In this document: one piece after another, positions 25,157 to 33,262 of the stretch | How positions within the stretch are numbered: the stretch's first letter is position 1 | Layout: every line of letters begins with the position of its first letter | DNA from: Bacterioplanoides sp. SCSIO 12839 | GTDB lineage: Bacteria; Pseudomonadota; Gammaproteobacteria; Pseudomonadales; Oceanobacteraceae | DNA length: 64,000 nt | Direction: 5' to 3' | Assembly: GCF_024397975.1 (NCBI RefSeq) | Contig: NZ_CP073745.1 | Location: forward strand, 2,134,501-2,198,500 | Notes under the pieces: model-generated | Database searches by the model: none | Told to the model about the DNA's origin: nothing | The model's input: only the letters and a program-made list of their open reading frames with translations | Made by a program: the position numbers and the translations under genes

Positions 25157-26203
25157 TCACATCATAATGTCGCTATACCCCTCAGGATTGCGGCTCTGCC
25201 AGCGCCAGCTGTCCTTCACCATATCCCGCACACCTAACTCTGCCTGCCAGCCTAACTCATCCCGTGCACGGCTGACATCGGCATAACAAGCCGCCACATC
25301 GCCTGGGCGGCGGCCACTAATTTGATACGGTACATCAACCTGATTACAGTCTTTAAAGGCATTGACCAGCTCCAGCACACTCAGGCCGTGGCCGGTGCCC
25401 AGGTTAAACGCCTGCACGCCATCAATACCGTTTTCAGAAAGCAGTTTATCTACCGCTTTTACGTGTCCTTTTGCCAAATCCACCACATGGATATAGTCAC
25501 GTACGCCGGTGCCATCCACTGTGTCGTAGTCTCCACCAAACACCGATAAACACTCGCGTTTGCCAATGGCCGTCTGGCTGATAAAGGGCATCAGGTTATT
25601 GGGAATGCCATTTGGATCTTCACCAATCAAGCCGCTTTTATGCGCACCTACCGGGTTAAAGTAACGTAACAACGTTACAGACCAGGGTTGAGCGGCCTGG
25701 TTTAATCGGTCGGCATTGGGGAGATCACGCAGCATATCTTCGATGATTAATTTCGAGCGGCCATACGGATTCGTCGCCGACAGTGGCATATCTTCGGTTA
25801 ATGGCAAACGTTGTGGATCACCGTAAACCGTGGCCGACGAACTGAACACCAGGTTTTTCACACCAGCATCCTGCATCGCCTGAATTAATTTTAACGTGCA
25901 TTCGATATTATTTTCATAATAAAAAATCGGATTTTCACAGGATTCGCCCACGGATTTTAAACCGGCAAAATGAATCACGGCATCAATCGGATGTGTATTA
26001 AATAACACGTTCAGGATATCGCCATTACGCACATCGCCTTCGATAAACGAAATAGACTTTCCGGTGAGCTGTTCAACACGATGAATAGACTCGCGACTGG
26101 AGTTGCTTAAATTATCGAGCACCAATACATCGTATCCGGCCTCAATTAACTCAACACAGGTATGAGAACCAATATAACCTGCACCACCCGTTACTAAAAT
26201 CAT
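25157..26203 (-). CDS. galE: UDP-glucose 4-epimerase
   Basis: This 348-residue cytoplasmic enzyme interconverts UDP-glucose and UDP-galactose and would feed the adjacent exopolysaccharide pathway. It begins MILVTGGAGYIGSHTC, the NAD-binding Rossmann motif. The catalytic Ser-X-X and Tyr-X-X-X-Lys follow in FSSSATVYGDP and NPYGRSKLI, and the GalE-type sugar-binding segment RYFNPVGAHKSG follows those. I start at the ATG at 26203, which has AGGAG; a TTG two codons earlier is less likely. It is the last gene of the minus-strand cluster, 137 bp after the polymerase gene, with a palindromic motif in the gap. Confidence 0.95.
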   Translation of the reverse strand: MILVTGGAGYIGSHTCVELIEAGYDVLVLDNLSNSSRESIHRVEQLTGKSISFIEGDVRNGDILNVLFNTHPIDAVIHFAGLKSVGESCENPIFYYENNIECTLKLIQAMQDAGVKNLVFSSSATVYGDPQRLPLTEDMPLSATNPYGRSKLIIEDMLRDLPNADRLNQAAQPWSVTLLRYFNPVGAHKSGLIGEDPNGIPNNLMPFISQTAIGKRECLSVFGGDYDTVDGTGVRDYIHVVDLAKGHVKAVDKLLSENGIDGVQAFNLGTGHGLSVLELVNAFKDCNQVDVPYQISGRRPGDVAACYADVSRARDELGWQAELGVRDMVKDSWRWQSRNPEGYSDIMM

Positions 26204-26285
26204 ATCCAACTCCTGAAAAAGTATTCACTTATTCGTCCTGAATAGACAGCTCCGATATTATTACTTTGAGATTGTGTTTATATAT

Positions 26286-26304
26286 GCGTCGCAATTTGCA
26301 ACGC
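26286..26304. promoter_or_regulatory. Palindromic TTGCAA-type motif upstream of galE
   Basis: GCGTCGCAATTTGCAACGC is a near-perfect 19-bp palindrome about 83 bp upstream of galE. Fourteen of fifteen bases of its core CGCAATTTGCAACGC match the site at 44222-44236. It may be a binding site for a shared regulator. Confidence 0.45.
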
Positions 26305-26340
26305 GTTTTGATATTTCGTTTTATGGTTTAACGTGACGCT

Positions 26341-27762
26341 TTATCTTGCTGCTGCATTTTGCTGCTCAAGAAGGCGATTACCCGCTTGCGTCACGGCAAC
26401 ACTCACTGCCAACAAAATATACAAGGGCCAGGTAAAGCCTTGCGTTAAAAAGGTACCCGACACCATGAAACCGGCCAGCCCAGCAAGGGTTGATTGAGCG
26501 GTTGCAAAAATTACCGGTGAACACTGCTGCTGTTGATACAAAGGCAGCAGTGCGTTCACCAGCCTTCTCATGCCAACCACCAGTTTGACGGCTAAGGTAA
26601 CAAATACGATTAGACCGACATATCCGGTTTCTGCTAACACGCCAAACCATGTACTGTGTACAGCATGGTTCATGCCATCCCAGTGAGGGGAATAAAAGAA
26701 ATAATTGGAGGTGAAATTATTTAAACCCACGCCCGTTAATGGATGAGTGTTTGCCATATTAAATGCGGCTTCCCAGGCATATAAGCGCCCTTTTGCCGAT
26801 TCATCAATGCCATCTTCGGCAGCACCACCAGAGCTACGATCAGAGATTCCAGCCATGGCTAATAAGGCAATTAATGCAATGCCACCCAGGCTGATCAGCA
26901 ATAATTTGGATTTAATTTTATATAAGCCAAATACGCCGGATACCGCCAAAATGGCTAATAAACCACCCCGGCTTTGGGTTGCCAGAATCGCACTGGCGAT
27001 CACAAAATACCCTACTGCCCCCAGTAATCGGCTAAAGCGCCCACGACCTTGTGTCAGGGCCAATCCGGCAGCAAAACTGATGGGAAACGACAACACCAGA
27101 GCCAGGTCATTTGGGTCGCCTAATACCGAGCGCATATCCCGTGCAATCGTTACACGAGTACCTTCGACTAACCCAATACCATTGGCTTTATTGTTTAAAG
27201 CCACCAGACCAATGGCAATACCAGCAATCACAATCATATTAGCCAATAAGGCAAATTGTTTTTCCTCTCTTACCATCCAGGCAATGGCAAATACCATAAT
27301 GGCAATTTTGGAATAACTGCCGGTAAACATACCAATGGCCATGCCGCGGTTACTGGCAAACATTAACCCCACAGTCACCAACCCAAAAAACACCAGAAAC
27401 CATTTTAATTCCGAGGTCATAAAGGGCTGAATTTTCCGCGTTATCACCAGATGCCAACCCAGTGCAGTCAATGAGGCCAACGCTAATAACAACGGAATTT
27501 TAAAAGGCATTAAAAATGGAAAAGCTTCGTGAATACGAAAAAAAGAAAAGATAATAAAACCCAGGCACATCAGAAATGGCATGGTCAGCACACCCACTAC
27601 GGCCAGCGGTGCCAAGCCAACAATCATGATTACCAATGGGTGTGGAATCACACTCCAGACCAACCCCATCAGCACACACAACACCGCCAGTGCGACACAT
27701 TTAACAGTCCTATCCTGAGAAGCGCGGCCCTGAGGAGCATGTGTGCTGAATGCGCCCAACAT
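26341..27762 (-). CDS. O-antigen ligase/polymerase family membrane protein (Wzy-like)
   Basis: This 473-residue polytopic membrane protein has about ten to twelve hydrophobic helices. Its Wzy_C/O-antigen ligase domain is around ILATQSRGGLLAILAV and a large periplasmic loop (DESAKGRLYAWEAAFNMANT, HPLTGVGLNNF). Such proteins polymerise lipid-linked repeat units or ligate glycans in the periplasm. Within an exopolysaccharide cluster that has Wzz and an initiating transferase, a polymerase role is most likely. I use the ATG at 27762, directly after the upstream stop; a GTG at 27774 is an alternative. Confidence 0.85.
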   Translation of the reverse strand: MLGAFSTHAPQGRASQDRTVKCVALAVLCVLMGLVWSVIPHPLVIMIVGLAPLAVVGVLTMPFLMCLGFIIFSFFRIHEAFPFLMPFKIPLLLALASLTALGWHLVITRKIQPFMTSELKWFLVFFGLVTVGLMFASNRGMAIGMFTGSYSKIAIMVFAIAWMVREEKQFALLANMIVIAGIAIGLVALNNKANGIGLVEGTRVTIARDMRSVLGDPNDLALVLSFPISFAAGLALTQGRGRFSRLLGAVGYFVIASAILATQSRGGLLAILAVSGVFGLYKIKSKLLLISLGGIALIALLAMAGISDRSSGGAAEDGIDESAKGRLYAWEAAFNMANTHPLTGVGLNNFTSNYFFYSPHWDGMNHAVHSTWFGVLAETGYVGLIVFVTLAVKLVVGMRRLVNALLPLYQQQQCSPVIFATAQSTLAGLAGFMVSGTFLTQGFTWPLYILLAVSVAVTQAGNRLLEQQNAAAR

Positions 27763-27763
27763 A

Positions 27764-28483
27764 TTATTGCCCACGACCCAGAACCATCACTTTGATGGTA
27801 GCGAAAACAATGCCGATGTCGGCTTTCAACCAATTAGCTACCGAAGTCAGAGACAAGCTGTAAGATAAGTCGTAGCCCAATTTATTTTTGACATCGTCAA
27901 GACACTCGTCGTAACCCTGATGCACCTGAGACAGACCCGTAATTCCCGGCTTAACGCCATAAGTACGGTCGGTAAAATACGGAATTTGCTGCTCTAACCG
28001 TCGGCAGAAACTTGGTCGCTCCGGGCGCGGGCCGATCAAAGACATATCCCCCCGCAGCACATTGATGAATTGTGGTAATTCATCAAGGCGGGTTTTGCGT
28101 AAAAATTTGCCAACCCGGGTAATACGCACATCGTTTTTCTGAGCCAGTGTTGGGCCACTTTGTTTTTCCGCATCCTGCGCCATGGTGCGGAATTTAATCA
28201 TCATAAAAACATCGGTACGGTCCGGTAATGCCTGACCAATACGCAACTGTTTAAAAAATACCGGGCCCCGGCTCTCCAGACGAATCGCCAGCGCAATAAA
28301 CGGAAACAGCGGTAATACCAGTAATAACCCAACACCGGCTGCCGCAATATCAAATAACCGCTTAGCCTGAATTACGGCAGAAGGAATAAATTGGCCCGAC
28401 AGATTTTTATGGCGTTGCCAGATAAGGGTCTTGCGGATATTTTTTGCCCGCCCGACGTTTACTGAAATACTATGGCTATTCAT
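27764..28483 (-). CDS. Undecaprenyl-phosphate sugar phosphotransferase
   Basis: This 239-residue protein is a bacterial sugar transferase (PF02397) that loads the first sugar-1-phosphate onto undecaprenyl phosphate at the inner membrane. It has the single re-entrant hydrophobic helix (KRLFDIAAAGVGLLLVLPLF) and the catalytic regions VFFKQLRIGQ, MIKFRTM, RLDELPQFINVLRGDMSLIGPRPE and KPGITGLSQV. It lacks the N-terminal membrane bundle of WbaP/WcaJ, so it is of the short monotopic type. It initiates the repeat unit assembled by the glycosyltransferases encoded upstream. Confidence 0.93.
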   Translation of the reverse strand: MNSHSISVNVGRAKNIRKTLIWQRHKNLSGQFIPSAVIQAKRLFDIAAAGVGLLLVLPLFPFIALAIRLESRGPVFFKQLRIGQALPDRTDVFMMIKFRTMAQDAEKQSGPTLAQKNDVRITRVGKFLRKTRLDELPQFINVLRGDMSLIGPRPERPSFCRRLEQQIPYFTDRTYGVKPGITGLSQVHQGYDECLDDVKNKLGYDLSYSLSLTSVANWLKADIGIVFATIKVMVLGRGQ

Positions 28484-28515
28484 AAATCTACCCTCTTAAT
28501 TATTTTCAGCCAGCT

Positions 28516-29805
28516 TTACCAAGGCTGTTGTTTTTTATTCATCAGGGTATTGAGCAAATACTTTGCCGATCCGATCAGTCCCATAAAATGACCAATACAC
28601 AGGTAGCTGACTAACCTGACTATCTTGTTATTGAACAAACCGCTTCGGGCAATCCAGCTCTGAGAACCGTCCGACGCTTGACCTCCGCCCAGGTAATACA
28701 AGGTTGCCAATAGATACACAGCCAGCTGAGTCACATACGTCACTCCCCAGAACCAATGATATGGAGCCAACCAGGCTGACAGCAGTAATACCGCCAGCAT
28801 GCAATAAGGCATCAACACCCGTAAAAACTTGCCCGAGGTAAACATCCAGCTGGCCCAGCCCAGGTCTGGCAGCAATAAGCGCTTCAGTCGCAGAATCTGT
28901 TGCATATTGCCTTGCGAAATGCGAATCCGGCGCTGGGTATCCATATCCAGATCACTGGGTTCGGTTTCAAAGATCTGTAACTCCGGGTCAAACAGCGCGT
29001 TAAAGCCTTGTGCGACGCCACGCATCGGTAAGATAAAGTCATCATTAATGGTGTCGAATTCCAGCGGCTGGCACAGATGATGGCGTATCGCATAAAACGC
29101 ACCCGGAGCCCCCATCACCGCGCCTAATGACCCTTCCATCGCCCGAATCTGATTCTGATAGTTCCAGTAGGCCTGTTCATTACTTTGCTCATTCGCATTA
29201 GCAGAACGACCTGATTTCATCGTCGACTTGATCACCGAATAATGACCCGTCACTACGCCCACATTTGGGTTGCACATAAAGTGATGCGCCATACGCCAGA
29301 AGCAATCCGCCGCCAGTACAGCACTGACATCCGAAAAGGCCATAATATCGGCTTCACACTGCTGTATCGCTTCGTTGACCATGGCGATTTTTCCGCGATT
29401 TTCCGGGTAATCAACAACCCTTATGTCCATGTCAGTCAGAGAGAATTCACGTAAAGCGGAGCGTGCTAATGCCACCGTCTGATCGGTACAACCGTCACAT
29501 AACACGGTAATTCTGAGCTTGTCTTTAGGGTAATCCAGCCAGGATAAACTGGTGATTTTCTGATAAATGTACGGGGCTTCGTTATACGCCGGAATGTACA
29601 AATGCACTGACGGAACACGGCGGTCGCCAACACAGTTACGGAAGTTACGCGATTGAACCTGCACCTTGCCAGCGCCGGACTGGCGCAATCTTGAAAACAC
29701 TTTCAGCATCAGCGGGTATCCCGCATGGTGATAAATAATGAGCGCAATCAACACCAACGTGGCGATCTGCAGCATCATCACATTCTCTGAAGTCGTCATA
29801 GTCAT
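28516..29805 (-). CDS. Family 2 glycosyltransferase, membrane-bound
   Basis: This 429-residue protein has an N-terminal hydrophobic segment, a GT-A catalytic domain and two to three C-terminal membrane helices. Catalytic features are the VHLYIPAYNEAPYI start of the nucleotide-binding fold, VLCDGCTDQT, the DXD-like DIMAFSDVS, and RRIRISQGNMQQI, a QXXRW-like region. The architecture is that of processive or membrane-anchored GT2 enzymes such as those in polysaccharide synthesis. The donor sugar cannot be predicted. It lies 47 bp after the GT4 gene in the operon. Confidence 0.88.
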   Translation of the reverse strand: MTMTTSENVMMLQIATLVLIALIIYHHAGYPLMLKVFSRLRQSGAGKVQVQSRNFRNCVGDRRVPSVHLYIPAYNEAPYIYQKITSLSWLDYPKDKLRITVLCDGCTDQTVALARSALREFSLTDMDIRVVDYPENRGKIAMVNEAIQQCEADIMAFSDVSAVLAADCFWRMAHHFMCNPNVGVVTGHYSVIKSTMKSGRSANANEQSNEQAYWNYQNQIRAMEGSLGAVMGAPGAFYAIRHHLCQPLEFDTINDDFILPMRGVAQGFNALFDPELQIFETEPSDLDMDTQRRIRISQGNMQQILRLKRLLLPDLGWASWMFTSGKFLRVLMPYCMLAVLLLSAWLAPYHWFWGVTYVTQLAVYLLATLYYLGGGQASDGSQSWIARSGLFNNKIVRLVSYLCIGHFMGLIGSAKYLLNTLMNKKQQPW

Positions 29806-29852
29806 TCACCTCGACTGTGAAATAAACATTCCCAAAAATTGTGTAACAGCAC

Positions 29853-31028
29853 TTAAATCAGGTTCTGATACGCCTTCACCATTACGGTTAAATCGCGACA
29901 CTGCGTAATAAAATCGCGTGGTGAGTGGTTCTTGTCAGCGGGCCGTTGTTGTACTTGCATAATGTTTTGCAAGTTTGTTGCCAGCGTTTTGCTGCACTGC
30001 GGTTTTGACAGGTAACCCGTTGCCGGACAGATAGCTTCAGAACAGCCACCCACGTCGGTTAAGACCACCGGAATACCACAAGATTGTGCCTCAAGCGGTG
30101 ATAGTGGCAGGCCTTCTTTTAACGACGCCATGGTGTAAATATTCAGCGCCTGATAAAACGGCAGCATATTGTTTACCGCGCCGAGCCACTGCACCCGATG
30201 CTCAATACCAAGCTGTTGTGCTTGTTGTTGCAACGTGATTTTTAACGGGCCATCCCCGGCAATTAACAGCAGGTAATGTTCGGGCAATTGCTGCATCGCC
30301 TGCAGTAAAATGTGATACCCTTTCTCTGTCACCAGTCGCCCGGCACAGCCCAACACTACCGGCTTAAATGCTGGATTCTTATCAGCATTGTCGTTATGGA
30401 AATGGTTGCTATCAGCAGCGGACTGCCACCAGCCTGTCAGGCCAAATGCCGCCAGTGCCTGTTGCTGGTCACCGGCAATAAATTTTCGACTATCAATACC
30501 GTTACAAATCACCTGAGCCGGGTACGTAAGGCCAGCCTGCTGCATAGCAGCGAACACCAGATTGGCATCCGCAACCAGATTCGGTTTAGTCATCGATAAC
30601 AACAGTTTTTCAAGCCACAGGCGTTTGCGTGATTGCAGGTGCCAGGCATCGTGTTCGGTATGAATCCGACCGGATATACCCGCCATTCTGGCTGCCATGC
30701 CCGCGTAAATTAACGGTCCGATATGATGACTATGAACCACATCAACCTTTAATTGTTTAAACAATTGCGTTAATTGCCACACCGTACCCAGACGCCAGCC
30801 CGGTTTTTTATTCAGGAAAATCAATCGCTCCTGATGTTTTTTTAAGCGGGGCCAGCCTGCAACGGCCGTTTGATAATCCCCTTCCAGGCTGATGACATAA
30901 CATTGGTCCGTTGAATCACGTTCGATTTCTTCAGCCATCTCCAGCGCCATGGTTTCAATGCCACCCGGTGATAAATGCTGAACAACCTGGACATACATTT
31001 TTGGCTTTGTCTGATGGGGAGTATTCAT
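29853..31028 (-). CDS. Family 4 glycosyltransferase
   Basis: This 391-residue cytosolic enzyme has the GT-B fold with a GT4-type donor domain. It begins QVVQHLSPGGIETMALEMAE. The C-terminal signature region is MASLKEGLPLSPLEAQSCGI, with GRLVTEKGYHILLQAM and GDGPLKI earlier. It would transfer a sugar to the lipid-linked intermediate. Its ATG overlaps the Wzz stop by four bases (ATGA), a clear sign of one operon. Confidence 0.9.
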   Translation of the reverse strand: MNTPHQTKPKMYVQVVQHLSPGGIETMALEMAEEIERDSTDQCYVISLEGDYQTAVAGWPRLKKHQERLIFLNKKPGWRLGTVWQLTQLFKQLKVDVVHSHHIGPLIYAGMAARMAGISGRIHTEHDAWHLQSRKRLWLEKLLLSMTKPNLVADANLVFAAMQQAGLTYPAQVICNGIDSRKFIAGDQQQALAAFGLTGWWQSAADSNHFHNDNADKNPAFKPVVLGCAGRLVTEKGYHILLQAMQQLPEHYLLLIAGDGPLKITLQQQAQQLGIEHRVQWLGAVNNMLPFYQALNIYTMASLKEGLPLSPLEAQSCGIPVVLTDVGGCSEAICPATGYLSKPQCSKTLATNLQNIMQVQQRPADKNHSPRDFITQCRDLTVMVKAYQNLI

Positions 31029-32563
31029 GATTTCACCTCAACACTGAGCGTATCTTTTGAGAAATAACAGTCCGCTTCTGACAACGGCTGGAGCTTAGGA
31101 ATGCGGCTTAATACCGGCGCCTGGGTTAATTGCTGCAACTGATCACTGCGGCGGATACTGGTATCCATTAATTCATTAATCAACGCCAGCCCCGCACCCA
31201 GAGCGATACCGCCAATTAACCCGGAGATAACAAACACCAACACAGGTAAATTGGATGGATGGCTAGGCGTAAAGGGTTCATCAATAATTTTGATGCGGTT
31301 TTTTTCTTCAAACTTTCCTAACGATCCGGTTACTTTTGCCATTTCATAACGTTTTAAGAATTCGTTATAGAGATTTTTCCGGGTGTCTAAGTCACGTTCC
31401 AGCTCAATCATTTCCTGCTCAACCGAGGCGTAAGAGCGAACCTGCTCATCGGTGTGCTGAATTTGTTGTTTCAGACTGGTAATTTCCTGCTGCAGGCGTT
31501 GTTCCAGCGTTTTTGATTTACGCACATCCTCTAATTGACTGAGCAATAACGAGGACAATTGATTACCGCTTGTGGATTCAGCTGCATCAGCTTCAGCCTG
31601 AACCACAGCACTAGACAGCCCAGAACTCATAGCCAGGTTCCACAGCTTTTCGATTTGCTGAGGCGTTAACTTCGCTGTTTTTTCAATCAGACCATTACGT
31701 TTTTGTTTGATGTGTTCTAATTGGCGCTGAACTGAAATAACCCGGGAATGCTGATTGGTATAACGTGCACGCAACAACGCCAGTTCGCTGGTTAACGCAA
31801 CGATACGTTTTTCTAACGCACCAACCACCGGATTGGTGGACGATAATTGTTTATCAATACTGCTAACGGCTGCACTGGCACCCGCCAGCTCCACTTCTTT
31901 TTGTGCTAATAATTGGCGTAACTCGCGTAGGCGTTTGACGTTGCCACCGTGAAAAGCAGGCAAAATCGCGGCGTTTTTCTGTTTAAAGTCGGATAATGCC
32001 TGCTCGGCTAATAACAGCTGGGATTTTTGTTGGTTAATTTGTTCACGAATAAATTCTTCTGATTTGGCAATCGACGAACGCTCTGGCGCCAATAATTGCT
32101 CAACAAAGTGCAGGCTGACCACTTCAAGAATTTGTTTCATATCGGTCGGATCTCCGGATCGATAGGAAATCTGCACCAGGTCTTTACCCATTTGCCTCAC
32201 CTGAATACCCGACGCCAGGCGCTTCATTAATTGATTGCGCTCACTGGCACTGGTGGTGTCATCGGTGAGCTCTAACTCATCCACGACCGCCGATAACACA
32301 TGGCGGCTGTGTAATAAGGTATCGAGTGCGGCCATGCGCTCTTTTAAGTTGGTCGACACCGATAAATCTTCCAGAAACGGATTTAGTTTCGACGTTTCCT
32401 GAATCAGTATGGTGGTATGGGTATCGTAAATTTTGCCGCGTGTTTTACCGATAACCGCGCCAATTAATGGCAACAATAAAATCGGGATCACAATCAAATA
32501 ACGCTGTCGCCAAGCCGCGATTAAAATCAGATAGACATTTTTCCAGGCGCTGTTATTGCTCAT
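31025..32563 (-). CDS. Wzz/GumC-type chain-length and export protein, no kinase domain
   Basis: This 512-residue inner-membrane protein has two transmembrane helices (near residues 20-40 and 450-475) flanking a long periplasmic coiled coil. The Wzz domain is at the N-terminus, and a proline-rich DEPFTPSHPSNLPV precedes the second helix, as in polysaccharide copolymerases. There is no C-terminal tyrosine-kinase domain, so a separate kinase is not encoded here. The start lies inside the 3' end of the lipoprotein gene (11-bp overlap). Confidence 0.9.
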   Translation of the reverse strand: MSNNSAWKNVYLILIAAWRQRYLIVIPILLLPLIGAVIGKTRGKIYDTHTTILIQETSKLNPFLEDLSVSTNLKERMAALDTLLHSRHVLSAVVDELELTDDTTSASERNQLMKRLASGIQVRQMGKDLVQISYRSGDPTDMKQILEVVSLHFVEQLLAPERSSIAKSEEFIREQINQQKSQLLLAEQALSDFKQKNAAILPAFHGGNVKRLRELRQLLAQKEVELAGASAAVSSIDKQLSSTNPVVGALEKRIVALTSELALLRARYTNQHSRVISVQRQLEHIKQKRNGLIEKTAKLTPQQIEKLWNLAMSSGLSSAVVQAEADAAESTSGNQLSSLLLSQLEDVRKSKTLEQRLQQEITSLKQQIQHTDEQVRSYASVEQEMIELERDLDTRKNLYNEFLKRYEMAKVTGSLGKFEEKNRIKIIDEPFTPSHPSNLPVLVFVISGLIGGIALGAGLALINELMDTSIRRSDQLQQLTQAPVLSRIPKLQPLSEADCYFSKDTLSVEVKS

Positions 32564-33068
32564 AACGCACCTCGTTAGGTTTTTGCTCTAAAGTAAGCAC
32601 TAAGGAGTGTGGTGCCATCTGAGCACGATAATGCTGTTGAATGGATAAACCGCGGGGTACAAACGGACGCAGAGAGTTGCCACGTTTATAGCTGCTTAAC
32701 CAGTCAGGGCCAATTTCGATGGAAAGACGATAATTTTCCAATACCTCGACGTGTTGCAGCAAACCGTATAACTCGATGCGCTGCTGGTCCGTCAGCTCAT
32801 GGGTGTTTGCAGCAAACTGCCACTCAAGGCGATTACCCGATACCGCAGCTAATACTGTCGTCGGAGCTATCAATGATGTTTGAGCTGGAGACGCGTGAGC
32901 TTGCTCTTGCTTCTGTACATTCATCGCCTGCTGAAAGACGTCAGCGGGTTTAAACGCAGACTTATTCGCGCAACCGGTTGCAATCAGGGCGGCCATAACC
33001 AGCAGCACTCTGCCTGCACATTTAAATGGTTTAGTGTTGTTGCTGGTATTGGTGACAAACAAACCCAT
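32553..33068 (-). CDS. Lipoprotein of the exopolysaccharide operon
   Basis: This 171-residue protein has a lipoprotein signal peptide with lipobox LIATGC, so it is predicted to be lipidated in the envelope. The mature part is mixed alpha/beta (LEWQFAANTHELTDQQRIEL, ENYRLSIEIGPDW) and I recognise no domain. It is not a Wza-type export porin: it is far too short and lacks the PES domain pattern. I start at the ATG at 33068, which has AGGAG; the next in-frame ATG upstream is less likely. It overlaps Wzz. Confidence 0.72.
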   Translation of the reverse strand: MGLFVTNTSNNTKPFKCAGRVLLVMAALIATGCANKSAFKPADVFQQAMNVQKQEQAHASPAQTSLIAPTTVLAAVSGNRLEWQFAANTHELTDQQRIELYGLLQHVEVLENYRLSIEIGPDWLSSYKRGNSLRPFVPRGLSIQQHYRAQMAPHSLVLTLEQKPNEVRYEQ

Positions 33069-33084
33069 TGCTACTCTCCTGAAT

Positions 33085-33104
33085 CGTTGCATTTTGCAAT
33101 GCAA
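33085..33104 (-). promoter_or_regulatory. TTGCAAAATGCAA-type motif upstream of the EPS lipoprotein
   Basis: On the minus strand the sequence reads TTGCAAAATGCAACG; on the plus strand TTGCATT (33087-33093) and AATGCAA (33098-33104) form a perfect inverted repeat. It lies about 17 bp before the start codon, in front of the ribosome-binding site. Confidence 0.45.
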
Positions 33105-33139
33105 AACCTGCTCTCTCAGGAGGTTGTTTCAACCATCAT

Positions 33140-33262
33140 GCCAACGGCATATTTGAGTAAGTGCCAACGGCATCATAGGAGTAAGCGCCAACGGCATGTT
33201 TGAGTAAGTGCCAACGGCATCATAGGAGTGAGCGCCAACGGCAGATAAGGGCCTAATTAAGC
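33140..33262. repeat. Tandem 23/24-bp repeat in the EPS cluster
   Basis: Five copies of a unit starting GCCAACGGCA follow each other at 33140, 33163, 33187, 33210 and 33234. Units alternate between GCATATTTGAGTAAGT-like and GCATCATAGGAGTAAGC-like bodies, so the higher-order period is about 47 bp. The array fills the gap between the 879-residue protein gene and the lipoprotein gene. No coding potential is evident. Confidence 0.85.

Noticed and set aside
33140-33262. CRISPR array
   Set aside because: The units are contiguous 23/24-bp tandem repeats without unique spacers, and no cas genes occur in the window.
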